NCBI RefSeq assembly: GCF_012978815.1
Contig: NZ_LIWR01000005.1
Coordinates: forward strand, 62,001-126,000
Length of the DNA stretch: 64,000 nucleotides
Direction of reading: 5' to 3'
Source: Campylobacter sp. RM16189
GTDB lineage: Bacteria > Campylobacterota > Campylobacteria > Campylobacterales > Campylobacteraceae
Under the pieces are notes generated by a model. The model saw nothing but the letters and a program-made list of their open reading frames with translations, had not been told where the DNA came from and searched no databases. Position numbers and translations under genes: made by a program. This document shows positions 26,994-36,009 of the stretch, piece after piece. Each line of letters opens with the position of its first letter. Position 1 is the first letter of the stretch.

Positions 26994-28294
26994 TTTTGCT
27001 AAGGCTATCTGCGATCAATTTCCAAATTGCATATTTAGCGAAAAGTTCGTTTTAAAAATAGAAGAGTTTTTAAAACAGACTAAATTTATAAGTAGCGCTC
27101 AGTGTATGGCATTTGATAAGAGATTAAACGGAAAGATAAATTTAGAAAATTTTAAAGCCGATATATCTAGTATTAATCTATACGCTGAGTATATGCTGCA
27201 AAAATATATTTGCAAGGCTATTTTAGATATCAAAAAATATTTAAAGTCGGATGCCGTTAAATTTAACGATATTGAATTTGCTAGCAAAGAGACGCACAAT
27301 GAAAAGCGAAGCATACTTATATTTAGCGCAAACGACAAAAAGCTTGTGTATAAGCCCTATAACGTAAAACACTTAAAAGTTTTACTAGATATCTTTAATC
27401 ATATTAAGCAAAATTTAAAATACGATATATCTATGTTTCCTGAAATTTTACACTATGAAAAAGATTATTGCATTATAGAATTTTTAGATAGCGATCAAAA
27501 TTTAGATGAGACTAGATTATGCTACTGTATAGGGGCGGCTTTAGCTTTTAGTTATTGCTTTAGAATTACCGATCTACATAGCAAAAATATCTTATATGCA
27601 AATAACTCTTTTTATATCTTAGATACCGAAACTTGCTTTTATAGAGATGTTTATGCGGATCATTTTGCACTAAGCTATACGGGGCTTTTAACGACTAAGA
27701 ATAGTTGTGGACTTTTTGATAGGACTACAAAAGATATGATCGTGCAAATAAATAAAGATTTTGAAGTCTCATTTTTAAGCGATAGAAGAAATAGTCCGAA
27801 AATTCTTAATATAAAAGATAACGCACGTATCGTTTATAGGGGCTTTAAGGATTGTTATAGGGCGATTATGAAGCATAAAGATAAGATTTTAGAGATTATA
27901 AATTCAAACGATTTGATATTAAGATTTGTATTTAGACCGACTAGCGTTTATATAAAATGGATGATTTTACTATTTACGCCGTCTTTAAATTTTAAAGATA
28001 ATATAATCAAACTTCGTAATGAGATGACAAAATATAAAAAAAGGAAATATATCTGAAGAAAATTATCAAGATATAATAAAAAACGAGCTAGCCGATATGA
28101 TACTAACCGATGTGCCGTATTTTTATTATGATACTATAAAAAACTGCATATATCATAAAGATAGATTAGTTGTGGATAATTTTTATAAGGAAAATTTTAG
28201 CTTTTTTGTAAAAAGATGGCTTGATAGTATAAATAATAAAAATTTTATAAGTTTGCAAAAAGAACTAAACTACTTAATGGCTTTAAAAAGATAA
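26986..28294 (+). pseudogene. LanM-type lanthipeptide dehydratase without cyclase, frameshifted
   Basis: The first frame encodes 356 residues ending at a TGA at 28054-28056. The remaining part continues in another frame to 28294. Dropping one A from the A7 run at 28037-28043 joins them into 435 residues. LanM dehydratase motifs are present in order: KLVYKP (Lys123), DLHSKN (Asp196, His198, Asn201), ILDTET (Asp213), and RFVFRPTSVY (Arg313 to Tyr322, the phosphate-elimination motif). DVPYF comes after the frameshift. The protein ends where LanM dehydratase domains end. The LanC-like cyclase domain is missing, and the N terminus before the kinase-like core is short. It should phosphorylate and dehydrate Ser/Thr of the precursor if functional. 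A real mutation, a read error or a +1 shift at AAA-AGG are all possible. Confidence 0.72.
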
Positions 28295-28546
28295 ATATCT
28301 CATATATAAATTTGATTTTGATAGAAAATTAAAGGCTTTATATACTTAAACAATATAAATTAGATAATGCTATATGATACGAATCTGTAGCTATATCCAT
28401 ACCTTTAGCAAAGCAAAATATACATTGTCCGTATTTCAAAAAACATATAAGGCATATAGCTGCATTACAAATAATATCTTTAAACTTAAGACTTGGTATC
28501 AAATACCAATTTTATTTATTTTATAATTAAAAATTACGATTGAGCC
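28295..28546. other. Intergenic region after RiPP-like cluster
   Basis: About 250 AT-rich bases between convergent genes. I see no open frame of note and no transporter, peptidase or mobile-element remnant. The only structure is the hairpin at 28493-28509. Confidence 0.5.
28493..28522 (+). terminator. Terminator-like hairpin after LanM-like gene
   Basis: TTGGTAT at 28493-28499 pairs with ATACCAA at 28503-28509 across a three-base loop and is followed by a T-rich run (TTTTATTTATTTT). The stem has few G-C pairs, so termination strength is uncertain. It would end the RiPP-like transcript on the plus strand. Confidence 0.5.
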
Positions 28547-29197
28547 TTATTTATACAAAACAGACCCCAGTCTTACCATATTTGAGCCGCATTTTATGGC
28601 CAGCTCAAAGTCGCCACTCATCCCCATAGAGCAAATTTTAGCTCCGTGCGGTTCAAGCTCTTCATAAATTTTACGCGTGATTTCAAAGCTTTTTTGGATA
28701 CTCTTTATATCATCCACGTGCGCGCCGATACTCATCACTCCAGCAGGACGTAAGAATTTGCAGCTCTCTTTGATAGACAAAAATGTCTCCACCGCCATTT
28801 TGGCTTCCACTCCTTGCTTGCTCTCTTCTTCGGCGGAGTTTATCTGAAGCAAGCATTCAAGCTCATAATCAAGCCTTTTATCCACTTCAAGCGCAGCCTT
28901 AAGACTCTCACAACTTTGCCAAAGAGTGGGGCGAAGAGATATGAGTTGGTTTATCTTGTTACTTTGAAGACGACCGATAAAGTGCCATTTTATAAGATTC
29001 TCAGGCAAAATTTCAGCTAAAATTTGCTGCTTGTTTTTAAGCTCTTGAACTCTATTTTCGCCAAAGTCGATCTGCCCCTCATTAAAAAGCTCTAAAACCT
29101 CTTTTGTGGTTACGTTTTTACTAACGGCTATGAGTTTAACCTCTACACCGATGTGCACCTTTTTGATACGCTCTAAAATTTCATCTAAATTTTTCAA
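28547..29197 (-). CDS. YggS/PLPBP pyridoxal-phosphate homeostasis protein
   Basis: This PLP-binding protein of the YggS/PROSC family controls the level of free pyridoxal phosphate and amino-acid balance. The 216-residue length is normal. The PLP lysine lies in IAVSKN (Lys27), followed by FGENRVQE and WHFIGRLQSNK, and MGMSGDFELAI binds the phosphate. It overlaps rseP by four bases and ends the minus-strand block. Confidence 0.93.
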   Translation of the reverse strand: MKNLDEILERIKKVHIGVEVKLIAVSKNVTTKEVLELFNEGQIDFGENRVQELKNKQQILAEILPENLIKWHFIGRLQSNKINQLISLRPTLWQSCESLKAALEVDKRLDYELECLLQINSAEEESKQGVEAKMAVETFLSIKESCKFLRPAGVMSIGAHVDDIKSIQKSFEITRKIYEELEPHGAKICSMGMSGDFELAIKCGSNMVRLGSVLYK

Positions 29198-30306
29198 TTA
29201 CCGACTCCGCCAAGCCTTAATATATCGTTGAATGTAGCAACTAGCATAAGTGTAATCAATAAAGCCCATCCGCAATATGTTAGGCCGATATAGACTTTTT
29301 CATTCATTTCTCGTCTAAAAATCAGCTCATATATATTAAATAGAATATGTCCTCCGTCAAGTGCTGGGATGGGAAGTAAATTTAATACGCCTAAATTTAC
29401 AGAGATTAAAGCAGTGATTACAAGAAGGGTTGATATACTTATCTGTGCGGCTTTAGAAGTAATATCTGCTATCTGAATTATACCTCCCATATCTTTTATA
29501 GGCACCACGCCCTCTATTAGCTTGCCAATGCCTGTAAATATGAGTTTTGAGGCGTTTATCGTCTCATTAAATGCAAATTTTAAAGAGTCAAAACCTCTGC
29601 TTTTTAGATTTATAACCTCGCCTGAAGGAGAAATTCCTATAAGTGGTTTTTCTATTTTTTCTCTGAAAAGATTAACGCTTTCGCCTATTTTTGGCGTTAA
29701 TTTTACAGTTTGTATCTTTTTGTTTCTCTCTATTTCAATTAGGGTTTGAGTTAGCTTTACATTTTTGCTTATATCGTCCCATTCACGAATTTCTACTCCG
29801 TTTATGCTTAAAATTTTGTCGTTTTTTAGCAGTCCAGCTTTTTGTGCGGCTGAATTTGGCATTACGTTTCCAACTGTAGGAGCCAGCCTATCCACACCAA
29901 TATATCCAAGCGCAATAAATATTAAAAACGCTAAAGCGAAGTTAAAAAATGGTCCAGCAAAAAGTATAAAAATACGTCCAAGAGGGCTAAGTTTGGTGTA
30001 GCTATCATCATCCATATTTTTTAGATTTGGCTTTGTATCCTCTTGTCCTTTTAGGCTCACATACCCACCAAGAGGAATAGCTGAAATCGCATATTCGGTT
30101 TGTCCTATGCGTTTTGAGTATAGACTATCTCCAAAGCCTACGCTAAATTTTAAAACTCCTACATTTAAAATTCTAGCTGCCATAAAGTGACCAAGCTCGT
30201 GAAAAAAAACCAAAAAAGATATAGCAAAAACAGTTATAAAAAAATACCATGAATAAGCGTAAACACCTAAAATAAGCAACAAAACTACAAAAATTATACT
30301 TTTCAA
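29194..30306 (-). CDS. rseP: Site-2 zinc metalloprotease RseP/RasP
   Basis: This intramembrane zinc protease of the M50 family cleaves signal-peptide remnants and anti-sigma factors within the membrane. The 370-residue protein has the zinc motif FFHELGH (His36, Glu37, His40). One PDZ domain follows (about 120-200), then the C-terminal LLPIPALDGGH motif with the third zinc ligand. The target is not deducible here, since no anti-sigma gene is in the window. Confidence 0.92.
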   Translation of the reverse strand: MKSIIFVVLLLILGVYAYSWYFFITVFAISFLVFFHELGHFMAARILNVGVLKFSVGFGDSLYSKRIGQTEYAISAIPLGGYVSLKGQEDTKPNLKNMDDDSYTKLSPLGRIFILFAGPFFNFALAFLIFIALGYIGVDRLAPTVGNVMPNSAAQKAGLLKNDKILSINGVEIREWDDISKNVKLTQTLIEIERNKKIQTVKLTPKIGESVNLFREKIEKPLIGISPSGEVINLKSRGFDSLKFAFNETINASKLIFTGIGKLIEGVVPIKDMGGIIQIADITSKAAQISISTLLVITALISVNLGVLNLLPIPALDGGHILFNIYELIFRREMNEKVYIGLTYCGWALLITLMLVATFNDILRLGGVGN

Positions 30307-30369
30307 TATTTACCTTTTTTATAAAAACTGGCTAAATTTAGCATTTTATTTTAAATTTTACGCTTAATA

Positions 30370-31383
30370 TTAATCTATCTTATCACTAAGCAAAACGGCT
30401 ATAAATTTAGTGTTTGGATTGGCGTCAAGTGCTATTTTAAGGCTCATTGTAAGAGGAACAGCTAAAAACATTCCGCCGATTCCAAATAAAAATCCCCAAA
30501 AAAGTAGACTCATTAATACAACTAGCGTGCTTATACCAAGCTCTTTACCTAAAAATTTAGGCTCTATAAAATTTCCTATTGCAACATTTATTACAAGATA
30601 TAAGGCTATCGTCCAAACGGTCGAGCTTACATCGCTCATCAAGAGTGCAACTAAAATAGCAGGTATTGCAGCTATGACCGAGCCTATAGTTGGTATGAAA
30701 TTTAAGACAAAGGCTACTATTCCCCAAAGCGGTGCGTAAGGCACACCGATGATATGAAGTCCGATAAAGATCAAAATTCCGGTAGCCAAAGAGGTTAATG
30801 ACTTAATCTCCAAATATCTTTTCAAATTTGATATGAAGGTATCTGCTATCTGGTTTGCTTGAGGATTTTTGCTAGCGAAATACTCGATTTTTTGATGAAA
30901 TACATTGGTTTCAAACAACATAAAGGTAACTAATAAAAATATAAAAAAGCTCTTTGATACAAGTTCTGTACTCCCTTTTAATAGAGTGCCAAAGGCGGCA
31001 AAAATTTTATTAGGGTCAAATTCGCTTGGTACTACTATATCTTGTGTATTGATAATATCATATCTCTCAATGATCTGAATAGTCTGATCGCTAAAAGTTT
31101 TAAACTTTTCCTGAAGCTCCGGAAGATAGCCAAGAAGTCCATTTATAGTAGTTATAACAGTATTCGCAATAAAGCCAAGCGTTACAAATACAACTCCAAC
31201 AACAACCATAAAAGCTAATATTCTAGGAAATTTAAGCCTTTGGAGATAATTTATCGCAGGAGACATTACTATGGCTATAAAAACTGCTATAAGGAAGGGA
31301 AATACAACCATACTTGCAGCCTTTAAACCTGCGGCTACAACAACAAAGCTTGCCAGATAGACTATTACTAGATTACTTCTCAA
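30370..31383 (-). CDS. AI-2E family transporter
   Basis: This 337-residue membrane protein has about seven or eight hydrophobic segments and the family's C-terminal block (LGKELGISTLVVLMSLLFWG). Family members include TqsA, an AI-2 exporter, and Na+/H+ antiporters, so the substrate is not assigned. It lies 12 bases downstream of pgsA on the same strand and is followed by a 63-base gap before rseP. Confidence 0.85.
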   Translation of the reverse strand: MRSNLVIVYLASFVVVAAGLKAASMVVFPFLIAVFIAIVMSPAINYLQRLKFPRILAFMVVVGVVFVTLGFIANTVITTINGLLGYLPELQEKFKTFSDQTIQIIERYDIINTQDIVVPSEFDPNKIFAAFGTLLKGSTELVSKSFFIFLLVTFMLFETNVFHQKIEYFASKNPQANQIADTFISNLKRYLEIKSLTSLATGILIFIGLHIIGVPYAPLWGIVAFVLNFIPTIGSVIAAIPAILVALLMSDVSSTVWTIALYLVINVAIGNFIEPKFLGKELGISTLVVLMSLLFWGFLFGIGGMFLAVPLTMSLKIALDANPNTKFIAVLLSDKID

Positions 31384-31395
31384 GCAAATATTCCT

Positions 31396-31935
31396 TTATC
31401 TCGCAGATCTTATATATGCAAATATATACTCAAATCCAGAATATAGTGTTAATGCTACGGCAAACCATAAAAGTGCATTGGCAAAAGGCCACTGCATGAT
31501 CAAAAATCCAATGGCTATCATCTGAAATACCGTTTTTACCTTGCCTGCCATTGAGGCGGCGAAATTTAGCCCCTCTGCAGCTATCACTACTCTAAAACCT
31601 GTTATAAAAAATTCTCTTATAAGTATCAGATATATAGCCCAAGGATTGGCTCTATCCATCATCATAAGCCCTAAAAATGCGGCTAAGGTTAGCATCTTAT
31701 CGGCCAAAGGATCTATTATGGCACCAAGCTTTGTTTTTTGATTCCAAGCTCTTGCGATATATCCGTCAAAAAAATCTGTCACGCTGGCTATTGCAAAAAT
31801 TAGTCCCGCAAAATAGTTTATCCAGCTAATATGGATATTTTCAAAATGAGTATTTGCATTTACAAGAATATAAAACATAGCAGGCGCCAGTAAAATGCGT
31901 AAAAACGCAAGGATATTCGGTAAATTTAAACTCAT
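31396..31935 (-). CDS. pgsA: CDP-diacylglycerol-glycerol-3-phosphate phosphatidyltransferase
   Basis: PgsA makes phosphatidylglycerol phosphate. The 179-residue membrane protein carries the CDP-alcohol phosphotransferase motif spread over TDFFDGYIAR (about 58-67) and GAIIDPLADK (about 76-85), with all four Asp residues. The start overlaps the stop of the enoyl-reductase-like gene by four bases. Confidence 0.93.
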   Translation of the reverse strand: MSLNLPNILAFLRILLAPAMFYILVNANTHFENIHISWINYFAGLIFAIASVTDFFDGYIARAWNQKTKLGAIIDPLADKMLTLAAFLGLMMMDRANPWAIYLILIREFFITGFRVVIAAEGLNFAASMAGKVKTVFQMIAIGFLIMQWPFANALLWFAVALTLYSGFEYIFAYIRSAR

Positions 31936-32717
31936 TTAAATGTTGTTCCGCCATCTATTATAAATGTATGACCGGTTATCCAGCTAGCCTTGCTTGAGCA
32001 TAAAAACAGGCAAGCTCCGGCTAGATCCGTAGGCTGACCTATACGATTTAACGGGCTTAGCTTAGCTGTCATATCTCTTACTTCTTCATAGTTTGTAAAG
32101 GCTCTTAAAGCATCCGTTTCGATAGGACCTCCGCTTACTATGTTTACTCTAATGTTTTTTTCTCCAAGCTCTGTTGCGGCGTATCTTGCCATAGCTTCAA
32201 CAGCAGCCTTTGAGGCTCCGTGACCTGCGTAGTTTTCTATATATACTAAATTTCCGGTTGAACTAAGAGAGATAATACTACCACCGCCGATTTTTTCCAT
32301 TCTCTTGGCGGCCTCTTGAGCTCCTACCACAAAGGCATTTACAGTAGCGGTAAAGATATTATTTATACCTCTTGGTCGAAGTTTCATAAATTTAGTATAT
32401 CCACCAACTACGGCACGCCCTGAAATAATCGCATTTGATATAAAAAAGTCCACTCTATCAAAATCGGCATCTATAAGCTCGAAAAGATCCTTATATGTTT
32501 CTGGTTCAAGTATATTTAAAGAGTAGGCGCGCGCCTTTATTTTGAACTTATCCTCAAACCCTTTGGCTTGCGTTTTGGCTAGTTCCTCATTTGAGTTATA
32601 GGTAAAAGCAATATTTGCTCCAACCTCTGCAAACTGCTCTACTATCGCCCTTCCTATACCCCTTGTCCCACCACTTATTACTAAGGTTTTACCTTTAAAT
32701 TCGTTTTTAAAATCCAT
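31932..32717 (-). CDS. FabL-like enoyl-ACP reductase (SDR family)
   Basis: This 261-residue short-chain dehydrogenase has the NADP motif SGGTRGIG (15-22). Tyr163 and Lys170 are separated by six residues (YAGHGASK). That spacing marks enoyl-ACP reductases of the FabI/FabL type rather than ordinary SDRs, which have three. The C-terminal half (SGGPIETDAL, ITGHTFIIDGG) resembles Bacillus FabL. It would reduce trans-2-enoyl-ACP in fatty-acid elongation, probably with NADPH. Many annotations call it only an SDR. It lies between pgsA and dapA and touches dapA by one base. Confidence 0.75.
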   Translation of the reverse strand: MDFKNEFKGKTLVISGGTRGIGRAIVEQFAEVGANIAFTYNSNEELAKTQAKGFEDKFKIKARAYSLNILEPETYKDLFELIDADFDRVDFFISNAIISGRAVVGGYTKFMKLRPRGINNIFTATVNAFVVGAQEAAKRMEKIGGGSIISLSSTGNLVYIENYAGHGASKAAVEAMARYAATELGEKNIRVNIVSGGPIETDALRAFTNYEEVRDMTAKLSPLNRIGQPTDLAGACLFLCSSKASWITGHTFIIDGGTTFK

Positions 32718-33613
32718 TAAAATCCTTTTATCTCATACTGCTTCATAGTCTCTTCTATCTTTTTGAAATTCTCTTTACTAGGTTCGCAAAGCGGCAGCCT
32801 ATACTCAAGACTTGGAAGTAGTCCCGCTATATACATAGCCGCCTTTATAGGTATAGGATTGCTCTCGCAAAACAACATCTTATTGATATTATAAAGCTTA
32901 TCATTGATAGCCTTTGCCTTGATATACTCTTCATCAAGAGCCAGATGCGTAAGCTCTGAAATTTTATCAGGAAGCAGGTTTGAGGTTACTGATATGACAC
33001 CCTTCCCACCATTTGAAAGGATAGGGTAGTTTATAGCATCCTCTCCGCTTATAACGACCAAATTTGGCTCATGAGCAAGCAAATCTACGCATCTATCGAT
33101 ACTTCCGCTCGCCTCTTTTACGCCAAATATATTTTCACAGTCATTAAAAAGTCTAAAAATCGTGAAAGGTAGTATATCCACACCTACACGACCCGGGACG
33201 TTATATAAAAGAACCGGAATTTCAACACTTGAGGCTATTGTTTTATAGTGTTGATATAGTCCTTCTTGGGTAGGTTTATTGTAATACGGCGCAACCGAAA
33301 GGATGCCGTCAGCTCCATGAGCTTGGGCAAATTGAGCAAGTCCAACCGCCTCATGAGTAGCGTTACTGCCGGCGCCGGCAAGCACTTTTACATTTGTATT
33401 TTTGCATGTTTTTACGGCTATTTCTATACAAATTCTATGTTCATCATGGGTTAGAGTGGCACTCTCTCCGGTAGTTCCCACAGGCACTACTGCGTCTATT
33501 CCGTTTTGAATTTGCCTTATAATAAGTTTTTCATAACTTTCTTCATCTAATTTACCGTTTTTAAAAGGTGTTATAAGAGCGGTCATTGCGCCCTTTAGAA
33601 TCTTTTTCATCAT
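32717..33613 (-). CDS. dapA: 4-hydroxy-tetrahydrodipicolinate synthase
   Basis: DapA condenses pyruvate with aspartate semialdehyde in lysine and diaminopimelate synthesis. The 298-residue protein has GTTGESATL (about 47-55), the Tyr of LYNVPGR and the Schiff-base Lys in FGVKEASG (about 164). It overlaps the M16 peptidase gene by four bases. Confidence 0.95.
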   Translation of the reverse strand: MMKKILKGAMTALITPFKNGKLDEESYEKLIIRQIQNGIDAVVPVGTTGESATLTHDEHRICIEIAVKTCKNTNVKVLAGAGSNATHEAVGLAQFAQAHGADGILSVAPYYNKPTQEGLYQHYKTIASSVEIPVLLYNVPGRVGVDILPFTIFRLFNDCENIFGVKEASGSIDRCVDLLAHEPNLVVISGEDAINYPILSNGGKGVISVTSNLLPDKISELTHLALDEEYIKAKAINDKLYNINKMLFCESNPIPIKAAMYIAGLLPSLEYRLPLCEPSKENFKKIEETMKQYEIKGF

Positions 33614-34860
33614 TTTTGATCCTTTCTTAAAATAACTGTAGTAGAAGCCCTATCGGTAAAGTATTTTTTAGAAATTTCATTAATATCCTTACCCTTTAGA
33701 TTTTCTATCTTCTCTTGAAGCTCAAAAAGAGGTTTTATGTCGCCTTTGATAAGAAAATCCCCGTATAAATTCGCAACTCTTGAAGCGCTACCAAAAGAGT
33801 GTATGAAGTCCGATTTTATGCTATTTTTTATCTTTGTTAGCTCATCTTGATCTATATTTTCTTTTTTAATACTTTCTAAAATCTGATGTATCTCTTTTTC
33901 CACCAATTCGGCTTTTACTCCGGGATTGCAAACCGCTATTATTATAAAAAGACCTTCGTCGATATTGTCCATATTGTAAGCATAAATTTGATTTACTAAA
34001 CATTTTTCATCAACTAAAATCCTATGCATTACTGAGCTTTTACCACTACTTAAATACTCGCTTATAGCGCCTAACGCCACCTGATCTTGATGGTTAAACG
34101 GCGGAGCTTTAAAGGCAATCGCGATCATCTCCACTTCGCTCTCTTTATAAATTTCAACCCTCTTTGCTCCATTTTGAACAGGTTCTACGCAGTGAATATT
34201 TGGAATATCCTTTGAGTTTTTAATCTCTTCAAAATGCTTTTTACCAAGCTCGAATGCCGTTTTTTTATCTATATCTCCGCTGATTAATAGTATCGCATTT
34301 TTAGGCTGATAAAAGATAGAATGAAATTCTTTTATATCTTCAATTGTCCAGTTTTTAATATCCTCTATAAAACCTATCGGCGTCCAATGGTATGGATGAT
34401 AGGTAAAGGCTGTATTAAAGAGAGTGAAGTACAAAAAACCTATAGGGTTATTATCTGTACGCCAAAGCCTCTCTTCTAAAACAACATTTCGCTCAGGCTG
34501 AAATTCCTTGTCTTTAAGGCTTAAATTCGCCATTATATCAGCGTATAATCCTAGCGATTTGTCTAAATTTTGCTTTGAGCACTTAACAAAATAGTGAGTA
34601 TAATCAAAGCCTGTGCTTGCGTTATTTATACCGCCAAAACCCTTGACTATCTTGTCGAACTCTCCCGCTTTTAGATTTTTGGTAGATTTGAAATTTAGGT
34701 GCTCTAGCATATGAGCTATTCCACTTTTTCCCATTACTTCGTTTCTTGATCCTACCTTGTAAAAAAGATCGATACTGATTACATTTGAGCCTTTATTTAC
34801 CGGAATGTGATAAATTTTAAACCCGTTTTTAAGTTTAATTTTTGAATATTTTAAAAGCAT
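33610..34860 (-). CDS. M16 family zinc peptidase
   Basis: This 416-residue protein has the inverted zinc motif HMLEH (His50, Glu53, His54) and the downstream Glu region of M16 peptidases. There is no signal peptide, so it may act in the cytoplasm. The protein substrate is unknown. The gene sits between pyrD and dapA, as in other campylobacters, and is probably part of one long minus-strand transcript. Confidence 0.92.
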   Translation of the reverse strand: MLLKYSKIKLKNGFKIYHIPVNKGSNVISIDLFYKVGSRNEVMGKSGIAHMLEHLNFKSTKNLKAGEFDKIVKGFGGINNASTGFDYTHYFVKCSKQNLDKSLGLYADIMANLSLKDKEFQPERNVVLEERLWRTDNNPIGFLYFTLFNTAFTYHPYHWTPIGFIEDIKNWTIEDIKEFHSIFYQPKNAILLISGDIDKKTAFELGKKHFEEIKNSKDIPNIHCVEPVQNGAKRVEIYKESEVEMIAIAFKAPPFNHQDQVALGAISEYLSSGKSSVMHRILVDEKCLVNQIYAYNMDNIDEGLFIIIAVCNPGVKAELVEKEIHQILESIKKENIDQDELTKIKNSIKSDFIHSFGSASRVANLYGDFLIKGDIKPLFELQEKIENLKGKDINEISKKYFTDRASTTVILRKDQK

Positions 34861-34869
34861 ATTTTTTCC

Positions 34870-35937
34870 TTATTTTCCTATATCTATTCCCACGGCTTCG
34901 CTAATATTTGCGAATCCGTCTCTTTCAAGCAGCTCTAAGAGCTCTAAATTAATATACCTACAAACAGCAGGACCTCTAAATATAAAAGCGGTGTAAATTT
35001 GAACCAAATTTGCGCCCATTCTAATACGCCTATAAGCCTCTTCGCCGCTATCTATACCGCCACTTGCGATTAATACGGTTTTACCAAACAATTCATCAGC
35101 TACGATCTTAAAGAGGCGTCGAGATTTTTCAGTAATCACTTTACCGCTTAGTCCGCCAAAATTTTGTAAATTTTGTGATTTACTAAGGCTATAATCAACG
35201 CTTGTATTGTTTATGATAACCCCGCTTGCACCACCTTCGACTGCTGTTTTACAAATTTCAACTGCTTTTTCATCGTCCATATCTGGTGCAATCTTAAAAA
35301 TAATAGGTTTTGTAGTTATAGAAGTTAGCCTGTTAAAAAGCTCCTTCACGAACTCTACATTTTGCAGATCACGCAGGTTTAGCGTATTTGGAGAAGAGAT
35401 GTTTATAACAAAAGCATCACAAATATCGCTAAATTCTTTAGTTAAATTTTCATAATCTTCAAGTGCGTTTTCATTTGGAGTTACTTTATTTTTGCCTATA
35501 TTTGCAAAAAGAGGTATGACAAAAGGGTATAGTTTTTGAACTCTTTTTGCTATTTTTTTTGCCCCCTCATTGTTAAAACCCATTGCATTTTGGATACTCT
35601 CTTCTTCTACAAGCCTAAAAAGACGGGGTTTTTTATTTCCGCTTTGGGGCTTGGGAGTCAAGGTCCCAAACTCTATATGACCAAATCCAAGTGCCGTTAG
35701 CGGTTTTAGCATAGTAGCGTTTTTATCAAATCCTCCGGCGATTCCTATAGGATTATTAAAAACCAAATTAAATAAATTTTGCTGAAGTCTAGCATCATTT
35801 ACGACACATTTATTGGCAACAAAACTCATTGAACCCGGAAATATCTTATCTGCATAGACCATCGCACACTCCGCTATCGCGTGTGCAGTTTCTGGTTGAA
35901 ATTTAAAAAAAATAGTTTTTAAATTATTATAATTCAA
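34870..35937 (-). CDS. pyrD: Dihydroorotate dehydrogenase (quinone), class 2
   Basis: PyrD oxidises dihydroorotate to orotate and passes electrons to the quinone pool. The 355-residue protein has the N-terminal membrane-associating helices of class 2 enzymes (PETAHAIAE), the FMN-binding NPIGIAGGFDKN, and INISSPNT with the catalytic Ser. The C-terminal GGIDSGEEAY binds phosphate. Confidence 0.95.
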   Translation of the reverse strand: MNYNNLKTIFFKFQPETAHAIAECAMVYADKIFPGSMSFVANKCVVNDARLQQNLFNLVFNNPIGIAGGFDKNATMLKPLTALGFGHIEFGTLTPKPQSGNKKPRLFRLVEEESIQNAMGFNNEGAKKIAKRVQKLYPFVIPLFANIGKNKVTPNENALEDYENLTKEFSDICDAFVINISSPNTLNLRDLQNVEFVKELFNRLTSITTKPIIFKIAPDMDDEKAVEICKTAVEGGASGVIINNTSVDYSLSKSQNLQNFGGLSGKVITEKSRRLFKIVADELFGKTVLIASGGIDSGEEAYRRIRMGANLVQIYTAFIFRGPAVCRYINLELLELLERDGFANISEAVGIDIGK

Positions 35938-36009
35938 GATCTTTCCTTTAAATTTTCGCTGATTTTATCAAAACAGAGCTTAAATTAGCGATTTTTATTA
36001 CCTTTACAA

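Noticed and set aside
28037-28056. Programmed -1 frameshift in the LanM-like gene
   Set aside because: A -1 shift leads to a stop within about 11 codons. Only +1 (or -2) reaches the conserved downstream frame, so a standard -1 slippery site does not explain it.
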